Shown here piece after piece: positions 33,208 to 45,973 of a stretch of 64,000 bases of DNA; the stretch's first letter is position 1, and every line of letters starts with the position of its first letter. The notes under the pieces were generated by a model that had not been told where the DNA came from, did not search any database, and saw only the letters and a program-made list of their open reading frames with translations. The stretch is from Helicostylum pulchrum (lineage: Eukaryota > Mucoromycota > Mucoromycetes > Mucorales > Mucoraceae), in contig JAIXMO010000040.1 of NCBI GenBank assembly GCA_025677825.1, positions 62,001-126,000 on the forward strand, written 5' to 3'. Both the position numbers and the translations under genes were made by a program.

Positions 33208-34086
33208 TTATTTTGCTTCCAACCATAATTGCCAACCATGTACTGTAGCACGCACTTCCTCATCTCCTGGATCTTCCTCAAACATAACTCCAATCTTTTC
33301 GGTCATAAAATGATCTACTTTAAATCCGTACCCTAATTGCTCTTTATCTTCAGGATCAATATTTTCCAATACTGGTCTCTTTGCAATCTCAAAGAATTCC
33401 AAATCACGATGAGCCAAATGAGGTCTGTGATGCGTATAAAACACATATACTCTTCCAGTACCCGGTGTTAATAATTCTCTACAAGTCTTTAACATAGCAT
33501 GATGTTGAGAATGATTAAATACCAAATCACTCAAAATCAATACATCATAAGTCGTCTTTCCAGTTGGTAAATAAGATCTTAATTTATCTGTCTCGGTTCC
33601 CCAAATATATCCATCCACGATTACATTAGGTGCTTGGTTATGATTAACATTATATTCAATATTTTCGATCAATTCTTTATCAGGATAATCTGTCACAACA
33701 ACTTTTGATGCTCCATTAAATGCTGCTACTAAACTAGGTAAAGCTCCACCCGCTCCTAATTCCAAGATATATTTATCTTTTACTAAACCAGGGGTATTAT
33801 CAAATAAAGATGCAAATACTTTGGAAGCATTCCATAAATGATGAGCCCATAAGGGGTGAGACCCTACCAGCTTGATTGTTAAATCGCGATGAGCAGAGTC
33901 AACTGGTGCTGACGCTCTAGTATATACTTCGAAAGTAGCTTCAACTTCAGGTGCTACTTGTTCTTCTTCTGCCTATTCAACAATACATTTAATATTAACA
34001 ATAATCTAGTAATAAAAAGAATTCGTTATATTTACTCCAAACAAGTCACCAGCGAAACAATCTTCTTCATCAGAATGTTGAGACAT
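33208..34086 (-). CDS. EFM7: Protein N-terminal and lysine methyltransferase EFM7, 271 aa
   Basis: Two exons, 34036-34086 (ATG, MSQHSDEEDCFAGDLFG) and 33208-33972, joined in phase 0. The class I SAM-dependent methyltransferase fold is marked by LELGAGGALPSLVAAFNGA (motif I), VVTDYPDKELIENI (motif II), and DVLILSDLVFNHSQHHAML (motif IV). The phrases HPLWAHHLWNASKVFA and VYVFYTHHRP are typical of the Nnt1/Efm7 family, which methylates the N-terminus and adjacent lysine of elongation factor eEF1A. It ends 84 bp downstream of the HAD/SAK gene on the same strand, so the two may share regulation. Confidence 0.9.
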
Positions 34087-34170
34087 TGTCTTTATTTAAA
34101 CTAAAAAAAACTTAAACTACCCTTTTTTTTAAATTTTTGACGTTTTTTTTTAAAAAAAAGTGGCTTAGAT

Positions 34171-35514
34171 CTATAACGTTTCTATGGTTATTAATTCGTG
34201 GTAGCCAAAGTTGCCACGCAACGAATTGATTTCAGGTACAGGTATCCACGTATACGTCTTTCTTGATAAATGGTTAAACGAAGAAGGTCTGTACCATAAT
34301 GGTAAAATCAGCTTATCTTGACTCAATTGTACTTGTAACACCATACCATCTTCAAGTGTTGCCTTAGACCTAGCAAGGATTGTAAACTCGTTATGATGTG
34401 AAACTGGTTCCACTAATAATACACTAGTTCCAAAGTATTCTGGTACCTCTGCATAATCCAATTCCCATTCCGAATGTGTCATAGTTGATAAATCTTGTAT
34501 GTAATCAGGTTCAAACATAGACTTTAATCGCTTTGATAACTCATCGTCTAGTTCCAATATAGGTATGGCCGGTACCTTTTTTAATCCAAACATATTATTT
34601 GAAGACATAACTTTACCATTGGCTTCTATAAACACGTTTTCTTGTAATAGTTTTCCTTTGTTTTTTAATTCGGTTACTGCGTCATTATGTCGAGATATCA
34701 TCTTTTGAACAGTCTCCAATTCCCAAACAGGATTATATTTCGGTTTAGCAGCAGGAACGCTAATGATATTACCTGTTTCAATGATCTTTTGACATACCAT
34801 CATTTTAAGATAATTTCGAAACGCACCAATATGTGCAGTACGATCATCCCACATCACAATATTTTTCAGCGTAGGTACATTTTGTAACATTTGAACCAAA
34901 AAGCACGTCTTAAATTCCATTGTAGTAGCAAACACATTCGGTTCAAAATTAAACATAAATTGATTCTGTTCAAACACTTGAGCTGGATCTGGTCGAAGAC
35001 CTACTACATCAAATCGTAAACCTTTGGCAGCCAACACGGATTCAATCAGTTGATGAAACGGGTGATATCTTCTTCCTGTCAATAAGACTGTCATATGAGT
35101 AGGATCTAACATGGATTGTTTAACTTGTGATACAATATCTTCATTCCAGAACCCTTTCCATTGTGAATCGAGCGCATCAACCTGCAAACTTCTAATATCT
35201 CGCCACCAACCAGGTCCTAACAAATTTTCAGTCGTAATAAAATCAATAAATGAACTATGCCATAAATTACAGCTAAGTAAAGGCGATAAAAACAAGGTGG
35301 AATCAAAATCAAATATATCAAGCGTTACTGGTTCTCGTTGTTGCGTATAATAAGGTGAGTTCTGAAACTGGTTCTCTAATATTTTCTATAAAGTAAAAAA
35401 AAAAAAAAAAAGCCATTTCCTTTGTTAGATTGCAAACTAAAAGAAAAAATAAAATCGAGTACTTGCTTGTTGTGGAGGAATGATTTCCTCCATCTTCATT
35501 CGCATGAGTGTCAT
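34171..35514 (-). CDS. HAD-domain 'Swiss Army Knife' RNA repair-like protein, 420 aa
   Basis: Two exons, 35467-35514 (ATG) and 34171-35385. The join needs a GC-AG intron (donor CAA|gcaagt, acceptor ttatag) to hold phase. The mature frame begins the HAD nucleophile loop DIFDFDSTLF (Asp 42 and Asp 44, Thr 46), then LWHSSFIDFI and GPGWWRDIRSLQ, which identify the fungal HAD_SAK_1 family. HAD motif II-like LLTGRR and a later WDDRTAHIGAFR block complete the domain. Such proteins were named for fusion to an RNA-repair toolkit; the actual substrate in fungi is not known. The C-terminal 200 residues are a family-specific region. Confidence 0.85.
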
Positions 35515-37249
35515 GTTCTTATTGTTTAGTAGTTAGAAGAAAGAAGCTCACTATTTTCTTTTCCCGCCTAGAAGGTTCGGATGGTTCTGAAATTAAAAAA
35601 TATATATCTTGGTCAGCTATCATTTCACTGTGTTTGATTGGTACTTGAACGGCGGTATACTTAGAATACATGTAACGCGTAATAATAGTTGACGACAGAT
35701 TATAATATCTAAAGAAGTACATCTTTCAATCGTTTATTCAAAGTAGCCGGTTACATTTTATTTGTAAACATAGTACATCCGATTTACTAAATTGCCTCTC
35801 CCATATTATCTCCTATTATCGACCTTCTTGTGTTTACAATGAGCTTATTTGCAAAAGTCCAGATGACGGGATCTCTCGTGTAGAGCAAAAGGATAAACGG
35901 GTTGTAAACTTGTATTTAATTAATTATGACACACCTTTTTTTTTTTGGGTTAAAATATGTATTGAATGACAAAGCTATTATACATTTGATTCAGTGATGG
36001 GAATAAGCATCGTTAGCTCTTTATTGACGATTATCTCCAATAAACGGTAAACGCTACTATATCGGATTGATAAATATGGAAAGACCGAGAGCCTTTTTGT
36101 AATTGTAAACAAATAGCTATTATATCGAGTATATACTAGTCTAGAAGCATTAGTGTAGGTCATACAGTCTACAGCTATTTCTGCGGACTTTTTTTTACAA
36201 TCGTATGTTTTTCTTTTCTTGTAATACATTGCAGCGATATGTTTTCTTTTATAACACACTACAATTGTATGTTTTTTCCCGTACATTGGCGCTGCTTCCA
36301 GCGAAAAAAGCAGCTAGTTAATTTAGTACGTCAATCTTGAGAATTATACATCAAGATATAAGTTTGTGGCGTAAAATTGTAATAGCAGTTCCTATTTTTT
36401 TAAAAAGATTAATATATTTCTTCATATGAAACAGTCAAAGCTAATAATACATGCACAGTTGAAAATGTATATTCGAACAAAATTAACGTGTACAAATTAA
36501 AAATTCCTATATGTAATTGCGTTAATGCAGGTGATTAATACCTCTTTGTTTTGTATTGAAGTATTTTATTTTTTAAAAAAAGGCGGTTACCACTTGTTAT
36601 AGTCTTTTGAAAAAAATAAACAAACTCGTATTTGGTAGTTATTCATTAAAAAATTCATGGGATGTCCTAATTTCAAGGGAAAAGAATAGTACCTAGGTAC
36701 CAGTTGTTTAATTAGCGGCCGACATTTTTCTTTTAGAAAACTGGCTTATTGTTTCTTTGACATATGAAACAAATTTTCAACCAAGTGAGAATTAAATTAG
36801 TCTTTCCATTTATGTTTTAGTAAAGAATAATCTTGCGTAAACAAAAACAATCTCTCTTTCGCAAAAAAGAAGAAAAAAATACGTACTAGTAGATGATAGG
36901 TATCGAAAAAAAAAGATGATATAAGTTTATTGGAGATATATTCGGAAAATCACGAGTAATTCCGTGTATACCTAGATCACTATCAGCGTACACGTACCCC
37001 CACAGTATCAACAAAAGTAACAATAAAAATTATGCGTGTAACTTTCTATAAAGTTTTTACTGAATTTTAAATTATTACCTAAACCAAAAACGGAGTTTAC
37101 GTTCTCATACCAAAAAAAAAAAAAAAAGTTTAATCATTACCTCTCTACACACTCGGCCATGTTCATCTCATAAAAAACCTAAAACCAAAAGTCTAAATAT
37201 TGTTAGCATACTCGAAGCGTTAATATTTTTTCGAGGCGTGGATTTTGAA

Positions 37250-37264
37250 GGGGGGGGGGGGGGG
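37250..37264. repeat. Poly-G run (15 G)
   Basis: Fifteen G in a row in a strongly AT-rich gene-poor block. Confidence 0.9.
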
Positions 37265-37755
37265 CAGTGTGGGAAGAAGATTTCGTAAAAAATAGGTTTC
37301 AATAATGCAAAAAAATATTTGAAAAATAAAATAAAATCCAGTACAGGGAAACTTCATATTTGACTGATAGCATTAGTAAATAATACACTATGATGAAGAA
37401 AGGAAACTTTGTTAAGAGCGAAAATGAGGTATACTGATAAGATGTTACATTATACTTATTTGTTGAATGATATAACCATTTACAAATGTATATTTATGTG
37501 TGTTAGGCTTTAACATGATTTCAGTTACAAATAACACTTATCGAGGGATAGTTGTCAAAGATGTATATTCTAGTGAACAGCATATAAGTTTTTTAATATT
37601 TAGAGTAAAATATGTGCCTGGCTGTTTGTGAATAATAATAATAAAAAAAGAAAAGAAAATCATGAAATAAAAAAAAATGGACGTTTATATTTTTTTATAA
37701 TTTCCAAGTAAAAATACTTCAATCTTACGACGTAAAAAAACATTACGAAACAGCC

Positions 37756-37844
37756 ATGACGAATTTAGATGGTGGTGCTTTTAGTTCTGTTATAAAAGCA
37801 AAGGATCAAGAAGTAGGCGAACTAATTAATAATAACGAAACCAT
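37756..37844 (+). other. Isolated exon-like frame
   Basis: ATG frame of 29 codons plus 2 nt ending exactly at a consensus donor (AT|gtaagt). The sequence (MTNLDGGAFSSVIKAKDQEV) is not low-complexity. No in-phase acceptor exon was found, so it is either the start of a lost gene or chance. Confidence 0.25.
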
Positions 37845-39519
37845 GTAAGTTTGCAATTATTATGCATTTACTATCAAGTTTTTTATATAATGATTTAAAA
37901 AAACATGGGCAAAAAAAAAACTGATATTCTAAAATATTGTCAACTACTACCTATAAAAAAAAGTCAAAAAAAAATACTTTCTTTTCTTTTTTAATTTTTT
38001 CTTTCTCATAATTAACTGGCAAGTATATCTCTGTATCAAGCAAGAAGAAAAAGAAGAAGGAAGTATCAGTTTCATACATAAAAAGGGTAGTTTGCATATA
38101 TGATACTCAGTTTTATTTATTTATTTTTAGAAATACACTGTTCTGATAATCAAGATGGCTGCTGAAATGAAAAAAGAAGGTGTCCTCTTGGTAAATTATC
38201 TGTCATTATTTATGATAAAACCAATTTCAAAGCATGAACTTTTTATTATCTTCTTTCAAGGTATGTTGAAACTCTTATGTACTCTGATTGGACTTTTTTT
38301 GCTCTGCTTGGACTCTTGCTCTTCTTGTACTTTTTGCTCTGTTTGAAATTATTTGTTCTGCTTGGATCTTTGAGTGGTGCTAGTAATATTTTTATGGTTT
38401 TTGGTGCCAACTGGTGTGGTTATATTTTAAGCTGATGCTACTCTTCCGTTACCTTTTCCTCTTGTGCCATTTTTTTTTACTCTCGAAAGGTTTTTTTAAG
38501 AGGTTTTTAAGATTGTCGTTTACTATTATTTATCACAAAGATAAAATAACGATAAATAAATATTGATATAGTATTTTTGATTAATTTTTTTTATCATTTA
38601 TTTTACAATGTAGTCTGGTTATGCTGCAAGTTATCTTAATTCAAATACGTGGTTTATGTTACAAATTATGCTTTATATTGTTACAGGTATGATATCTAAA
38701 TATAAATTTTACGCAGCTTTAAGCTCTGTAAAAAGCCCACCATTTACATTTTATTTTTATTACTCTCAGATGGAATTTATAAGTATTCTTTTTTTTATGA
38801 TTAATAATCACTTTTCTTTCTCTTTTTCTTTTTTATTGTGCATACCAGTAAGTATTACCCCTTACCCTACATCTTTATATCTTATATTGATTATTCTTCT
38901 CTTATCTAGTGCTTTTGTTTTCTTTTTTATGTCCGTACAAAAGAATACTTCTCTTCTTCTGTTAACACCACGACTGTGATAGCGTATAATATCGAGCTGG
39001 TTTTTTTTAAAAAAAAACGTAGGTAGAAATAATATACCACACTCTCTTTTATGAGCGTGTAAGTATAACGCGTACTAAGAAAATCCCCATACAGTATTAT
39101 ATAGCATAAAAAAGAAGGCATTCGTGAAACAACTCAAAGGCCAGCAGCAGCAAAACAGAGATTCCACAAAATATTGTATGTAACCCCTCAGGGCGACGGA
39201 GGGATAAGAAAAACAGAAATTCCGTAAGTCTGTAAGCCCGTAGAGCGACGTAGAGAAGGCCTGGCGAAGCCTGTCCGGGTCTGCTAGCTCCTGTATATGA
39301 TAAGGACATATTATCAATCATGTGGAAATATAGTCATAAATTCAACCAAAAGACTCTAGAAAAATATTGATTTGACTTCAACTGAGCCGGAACGAAAAAC
39401 CATCAGGACTAAAAAAAAAGAGATAAAACTTCGAAGCAGAAACTTGTATATATTTGACAATAAATATTACGGTAAGTTTGAAGTTGGCAATTAAGAACAC
39501 AAAAACTTACCAGCTATTG

Positions 39520-40062
39520 TTATAGAATCTGTGGTAAACGATATTGTCGAAGTATTGCCAAAACACCAACGTATAATAAATGAAATGAAGAAAGAAGGAT
39601 ATTAAGTAATTGGTTATTGTAGAAAATCCGTCGAAAATACAGAAAACAGAGTCGATTGCTTACAAAGAATGATAGGTTTATTGTACAAAAGATCATTAGC
39701 AGTGAAATGGACTGATGATGAGGAAAATCGAAAATCGTGGCTATAAGCCGATGTATCTGCCCCCATATTCGCCTGAACTAAACCCAATTGAACAGTTTTG
39801 GGCAATCTTAAAAGAAAAAGTGAAAGGCCACAAATTGTTGACTGAAGAAAAATTTTCTGGTAGAATTGCTGAGGCATGTAATGCCATACCTGCTGGAATT
39901 CTATACAGATTTGCCAGTCATTCTAAACGACAAATCATTCAATGTTATACTATAATAAAGCTCCATTCTAATCATTTTGAAGTCAAAAAATACATATCAT
40001 TTTTAGGTCAATTCGATTTGACATTATTTTTCGACGTAAAGGGACAATCAGTTTTGGGTTAG
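39520..40062 (+). mobile_element. Broken composite transposon relic (Tc1/mariner DDE end)
   Basis: The 3' part (39715-40062) encodes the C-terminal end of a Tc1/mariner-IS630 type transposase: YLPPYSPELNPIEQFW, the hallmark around the last catalytic acid, then LKEKVK and a SHSKRQ region. The catalytic N-terminal half is absent. Just upstream (39520-39715), in another frame, lies a different protein piece, IGYCRKS ... ENRVDCLQRM, with one in-frame TAA. The two pieces abut without an intron. The element is dead. Terminal inverted repeats were not recognised. Confidence 0.75.
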
Positions 40063-40730
40063 TGCTATTTTTTTTTGTTGATTTTAAAAGACACGTCTAA
40101 AAGAGGGATGTGCAGTGGAAAATAATAAAAATGGATTGAGTCTAAGTCGTTTAAACCTATTGAGTAGATGTTCTAACTAATGGGAAGGTTTGAGAGTTAT
40201 TCAGCAGAATTCAATGGTCTTGGAAAAAATAGTGTTGGTATATTTTTATGGCCGTACAAACCACTTGATCAGGTACGAATGGAGAGGAGTTGAAAATAAG
40301 TCGCCAGTAGTGTGTCCAAATAGCTTCCATAATAGATCCAAACAAGAATGCCAGAGGTAATTCTGATTCGATATATCGAGGAAATTTTTATGTGTACATT
40401 ATTTCCGAGACTAGGTTAGAAGATAATCGGTGGAGTCGAGGTAGGCGAGGAAAGATGATGCCATTATTTTTTTAGAAAGTGTCATTTATTTTTTTGGTTA
40501 CGGACATTTAATTTTATCAAAGTATGTTACACGCTTTGTACAGGTTTTCCTTTTGGTACCGTTTTAAGCGAATTAATAGTTGTCATAAAAAACGAATTAT
40601 GTGGGGTTCGAATAGCATCATGTGACATACAAGGGCAGAAAAAAAAAAGGGTTTATAAAGGTACGCTTTACGTGTTCTCTTTTTATTTCTTTAACCGTTT
40701 TACTTTTTATTTTTTTTATTTCTATCACAG

Positions 40731-43167
40731 ATGAGCAACAACAAGACTCTGGTCCAAATGAACATTGACATTGAGGAAGCTCGCCAAAAAGCAGACTTCT
40801 CTATTGACTCTATGCTTAATTTGCTTCGCGGTGGCGAAGAAGCCGTAAAGAAATTAAACGATCTTCGTCAACTAGCTGAAAATGAACCAATTTTCAGTAA
40901 AGCCGAAACCCCTTTCCAAAGCCGTCAAGAAGTAAGTGCTCAACCGCGTGCATTCTTATTGATATTTTTTCTCACGCATCTTTTTTTTTTATATTAGCAA
41001 TTATACCATTCTTTACTTATTGCTAAGCGTATGATTGAATTGGTTGAAGAAAATAATATGGATGACGAGCAATTTGCAAACTTATTTAGAAATATTGAAC
41101 TGTTAACTCCCGTAAGTTATGTTCTATACGTAATCGACCCATTATATAATTCTAACTGCGCTCCTTTCCATCACCTTTATGTAGCTTGCTCTTCATTATA
41201 CTGGTACGAAATGTTACTTACATAAACAACTATAAATAATTGTACTTATATTTTTTATTTCTTTATAGCTTTCATGCCCGTTATTAAGGCCCAAGGAACT
41301 ACCGAGCAATCCGATAAATGGTATACTGCTGCCAAAAGACACGCTATTATTGGTTGTTATGCCCAAACTGAATTAGGGTAAAACAGATACACGTCTATCA
41401 AACCAAAATTTAGTCTAATTAATATATGATTCTACATAGTCATGGTTCAAACGTTTTAGGCTTAAATACAGTCGCAGTATACGATCAAAAGTCTGATGAA
41501 TTTGTTATTCACAGTCCTGATATTACTGCCGCAAAGTGGTGGATTGGTGGCTTAGGTGTTGCCTGTACACATGCAGTTGTACAAGCTCAATTAATTATTA
41601 ACGGCAAGTCTCACGGTCCTCACCTCTTCATTGTACCCGTTAGATCTCCCTTTGACTTAAAGCCATGTAGGGGTATTACCGTTGGTGATATCGGACCCAA
41701 GGCTTATGGTGGTTTTGCCACTACCGATAACGGTTTTGCCTTATTTGATCATGTTCGTATTCCTCGCGATAACATGCTTATGAAATTTGCTCATGTAAGT
41801 AAAGAAGGTAAATATACTCCTCCTGTCCACATGAAGTTATCCTATGGTAGTATGGTTAAGCTCCGTGTTGATATTGTTACCGATGCTGCTTGGAAGTTGG
41901 GTAAAGCTGTTACTATCGCTACTCGTTACTGTACTGTTCGTCGTCAATTCCATAATCCTCCTAATTTCAAGTTCGATAATAGTCATCCTGAAGCTCAAGT
42001 TATCTCATATTCTTCTGTGCAACATCGTTTGATGCCTCTTTTATCCACCGCCTATGCATTGATTGTTTCCGGTGAGGCCATGTACACGCAATTCAACACT
42101 TTAATGGAACAATTAGAAGTTAATAACGCTACCATGTTACCTGAAGTTCATGCTACCTCTTGTGCTCTCAAGAGTTGGAGTACTCGTCGCTCCACCGATG
42201 GTATGGAAGAATGTCGTAAGGCAATGGGTGGTCATGGTTATTCCATCTTCAGTGGTGTTTCTGAATTATTTGCCACATTTGTTCCTTCCAACACTTATGA
42301 AGGTGATAATTTTGTCTTGGCTCAACAAGTAGCTCGTTTCCTTTTAAAGCAATTGCAAAATGTAGTCCAAGGCAAAGAAATTACTTCTACTACTGCTGAA
42401 TATTTGAATACTTTAGCTGAAGGTACAACTGATCCCTACGAGTTCCAAAACCCCAATGAAGAAATTTTGGACCCCAATGTTCAATTAAAGATCTTTAGTA
42501 TACGCTCTGCTCGTCTTGTTGCTGATTTGGGTCAACAAGTACAATCTGGTAGAGAATGGTCTGATTTAAATATGGAATGTTGGTCTGTCAACCTCGCTCA
42601 TGCAGAGTATTTAATTTTGAGAGATATGATCCGTAAGGTCGAAACCATGAGAGCTACTCCAGGACAAGCTGAATTAGCTGATACCATGAAGACTGTATCT
42701 GATTTGGTAAGATCGTTATTGAAATATATTGTAGCTGTACTAACTTTATTTATTTATTTATAGTTCTGTCTTTCTACTCTTGGATATTCATCTTTAGCTA
42801 CCTTCTTATCTACCTCTACTATTAATCCCTCTGACCTTTCCAGATTGAATGAGCAATACCGTGCTACTATTTCAAAAGTAGCAAACAATGCCGTTGCTTT
42901 AACCGACAGTTTTGGTTTCACTGATCATGAACTTAATACTGCCTTAGGAAAGAAGGATGGCCGTGCTTACGAACATTTGTGGGATGCCGTACAAAAGAAC
43001 CCCGTCAACCATGGCGAAGAAAGTGAAAAATTGACTGTAAGTACACGTATACTAGTACAGCGATTTATTGAAATTAATTATTTTTTCTCTTTTTTTTTTA
43101 GAAATTGGTCTTGAATATTCTTCATAGTGGAAATAACTTGGAGTATGTCAAGGCATCCAAATTGTAA
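40731..43167 (+). CDS. Peroxisomal acyl-CoA oxidase, copy 1, 682 aa
   Basis: Seven exons: 40731-40931, 40998-41111, 41185-41203 (a 19-nt microexon), 41269-41377, 41440-42706, 42764-43036 and 43102-43167. Without the microexon the frame breaks; with it the joined text is LALHYTAFMPVIK, as in the family. FAD/acyl-CoA sites are present: CYAQTELGHGSN, KWWIGGLG, ACTHAVVQAQL, and the catalytic-Glu region NTYEGDN. CRKAMGGHGYS is a second hallmark. The C-terminus is SKL, a type 1 peroxisomal targeting signal. The enzyme makes trans-2-enoyl-CoA and H2O2, the first step of peroxisomal beta-oxidation. The ATG directly follows an AG, so a 5' UTR intron is possible. Confidence 0.95.
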
Positions 43168-43541
43168 TAATAAAAATAAAACAAAAAGCGTTTTGAACGC
43201 TAACTTTTATGTATAATAAATATATACTTTTTATAAACATGGTTGATAGATGATATTAACTGAAGTTTCATCTCGATCTATTGGTAACATTTTATGCTTA
43301 TTAATCTTACGGCGTTACTATCGTTATCTTTAAGGGGTCAACTCACATGTTTTTAAGAGCCGCGACTCCACTTTGGTATATTCATAGACGACTTACAAGT
43401 TATAATATACATTTGAAATTAACTTGACGCATCCCATAAATAAATATGCATAACGTAAATCAATAAAAAGGTACGGAGAAAATAATCTCAGTTTTCTTTT
43501 TTATTCTACTCTATTCCACTTTTTTTTTAAAAAAAAAACAA

Positions 43542-45936
43542 ATGGCTCTAAACAAGACGTTGATCCAAATGAGTACAGATATTGAAACTGCTCGTAATAA
43601 GTCTGACTTCTCTATTGAATCCATGTACTACTTGCTTCGTGGAGGTCCAAAAGCTATTGAGCAACTAAATTATTTTCGAAACTTGACTCAAAATGATCCT
43701 GTGTTCAATAAATCTGATGTACCTTTTCTAAATCGTCAGGAAGTAAGTATATATAAAGTACATATTCACGTGAAATTACTAAAGAAATAGTAATCGATAT
43801 CTAGCAACTACAAAAAGCTTTGCAAATTTCAAAGCGTCTTATTGGATTGATGCAAGAACAAAATATGAATGAAAGTCAATGCGCGGCCCTAATTGAACAT
43901 ATTGATTTCGTATTACCCGTAATACTTTTAACTTTAATTTTTAAAATTGAAGAAACTAACTTTTACATGTAAAATTTTAGATCACACTTCATTTCAAAGG
44001 TAATAATTCAAACAATGCGAATGCACTGAATATATTATATTTATACTATTAACCATTATTTTTATATAGCTTTTATGCCAGTGATAAAAAACCAAGGTAC
44101 GTCCAAGCAAGTTGATAAATGGTACAATGCAGCTAGAAAGTGCGCTATCATTGGATGTTATGCACAAACAGAACTTAGGTAACCTTAAATTTATACAAAC
44201 AGGTTTTTCCAAAACCAACCAAGTTTCTTTTTTTAGCCATGGATCCAACGTAATGGGTTTAAAGACAGAAGCGAAATACGACCAAAATTCCGACGAATTT
44301 ATTATCCATACCCCTGATATCACTGCAGCCAAATGGTGGATAGGCGGTTTAGGTGTTGCCTGTACACATGCAGTAGTACAGGCTCAGCTAATTATTGGCG
44401 CAAAATCATACGGTCCCCATCTATTTATTGTACCTATTAGATCACCTATAGATTTAAAAACCTTTGAAGGAATTACTGTTGGTGATATCGGTCCAAAAGC
44501 TTACGGAGCGTTTGCTACATCTGATAACGGGTTCGCTTTATTCGATCAAGTACGTATTCCTCGTGATAATATGTTGATGAAATTCTCGCAAGTTACAAGA
44601 GATGGCAAATACATTGCACCAGTTCATTCAAAAATGTCGTATGGCAGTATGGTGAAAATTCGTGTTGATCTGGTAGAAGAAGCAGGATGGAGATTGGGTA
44701 AAGCAGTTACAATAGCGATTCGTTATTGTACAGTACGTCGCCAGTTTCAGACGCCTGAATCAAATTCAGATAACTCTAATCTTGAAACACAGGTTATTTC
44801 TTATTCTTCAGTAAAGCATCGATTGATGTCTCTTTTATCTACTGCCTATGCGACGATTGTCTCCAGTGAAGCCATGTATACTAAATTCAATATTTTAACG
44901 GAACAACTAGAAGTTAATAACGCTGACATGTTGCCCGAAGTTCATGCTACCTCTTGCGCTCTCAAGAGCTGGAGCACACGTTGTTCCGCTGATGGTATTG
45001 AAGAATGTCGTAAAGCAATGGGTGGTCACGGTTTTTCAGTCTTTAGTGGCGTCTCTGAATTATTTGCTATATTTGTTCCTTCCAATACTTATGAAGGCGA
45101 TAACTTTGTCTTGTCTCAACAGGTGGCTCGTTTTCTTTTAAAGCAGCTAAATGATATGTCTAAAGGAAAGAAATTAACTTCTACTACGGAATACCTAAAC
45201 ACTTTAACTGAAGAACCAACAAACTCATTTAAATTCGAGAATCCTTATGAACAAATTTTGGATTCTCGAATCCAATTAAAAATATTTGGTAGACGAACTG
45301 CTCGTCTCGTTGCCAGTTTAGACAAACAATTGAAATCTGGTAGAGCGTGGTCTGATTTAAATGTTGAATGCTGGGCTGTCAACCTTGCTCATGCGGAGTA
45401 TTTTATTTTGCAAGAAATGATTCATAAGGTTGCGACTATGAGAGCTTCCGCCGAACATGCAAAGTTAGCCGATACCATGAAGTCTGTCTCTGATTTAGTA
45501 AGTATGGGGTTTATATCTTATACTTTTATAATTAACGCATATTATTTAGTTCTGTTTGTTCACTCTTAACTACTCTTCATCATCCACATTTTTATCTACA
45601 TTTACTATTCATCCTTCTGACCTTGATATGTTAAATGACCAATATCGAACCACAATTGCAAAAGTGGCAAATAATGCGATTCCCTTAACAGATAGTTTTG
45701 GTTTTACTGATTTTGAATTGAATACAGCCTTAGGCAAGAAAGATGGTCGTGCTTACGAGCACTTTTGGGATGTTGTCCAAAAGAATCCAGTTAATTCTAA
45801 TGCAGAAAATTTCAAACTTCGCGTAAGTGCATATTATAACAGGTATAAAATATCGAAATTAATATTTATTTATGTGTATATATTGTAGAAATTGGTTTTA
45901 GATATTCTTCATCGTGGCAGTACTTCAAAGTTGTAG
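43542..45936 (+). CDS. Peroxisomal acyl-CoA oxidase, copy 2 (tandem paralogue), 674 aa
   Basis: Seven exons at positions matching copy 1: 43542-43742, 43805-43918, 43981-43999 (19-nt microexon), 44070-44178, 44237-45497, 45550-45822 and 45889-45936. Five exon lengths are identical to copy 1; exon 5 is two codons shorter and exon 7 six codons shorter. All reading frames are intact, and the C-terminus is again SKL. Differences of note: TELSHGSN where copy 1 and the family have TELGHGSN, in the FAD-binding loop. GGHGFSVFSG and NTYEGDN are kept. It starts 374 bp after copy 1 ends. A T9A10 run directly precedes the ATG. Chain-length preference may have diverged; that is inference. Confidence 0.93.
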
Positions 45937-45973
45937 TCTTTTTTTTTCTCTTTATCGGTTTAAATAAAATTGC

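Larger units (their letters stand above)
35515..39519. other. Gene-poor 4-kb block
   Basis: Very AT-rich, with a 15-G run (37250-37264) and few coding signals. One exon-like ATG frame at 37756-37844 (MTNLDGGAFSSVIKAKDQEV) ends at gtaagt; a possible later exon near 38130-38190 (KMAAEMKKEGVLL) does not match its phase. At 38270-38345 there is a CTC/CTTG low-complexity stretch. The piece at about 39130-39330 is GC-richer (GGCCTGGCGAAGCCTGTCCG inside) and looks like part of a dispersed repeat. Confidence 0.4.

Noticed and set aside
39075..39321. Two Cys/Phe-rich minus frames over the GC-rich island
   Set aside because: Two overlapping frames of equal length, neither with a family motif; more likely a repeat than coding.
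44112..44180. Alternative upstream start inside acyl-CoA oxidase copy 2
   Set aside because: It reads exon 4 in the wrong frame and runs through an intron; the spliced model with the microexon explains the family sequence fully.
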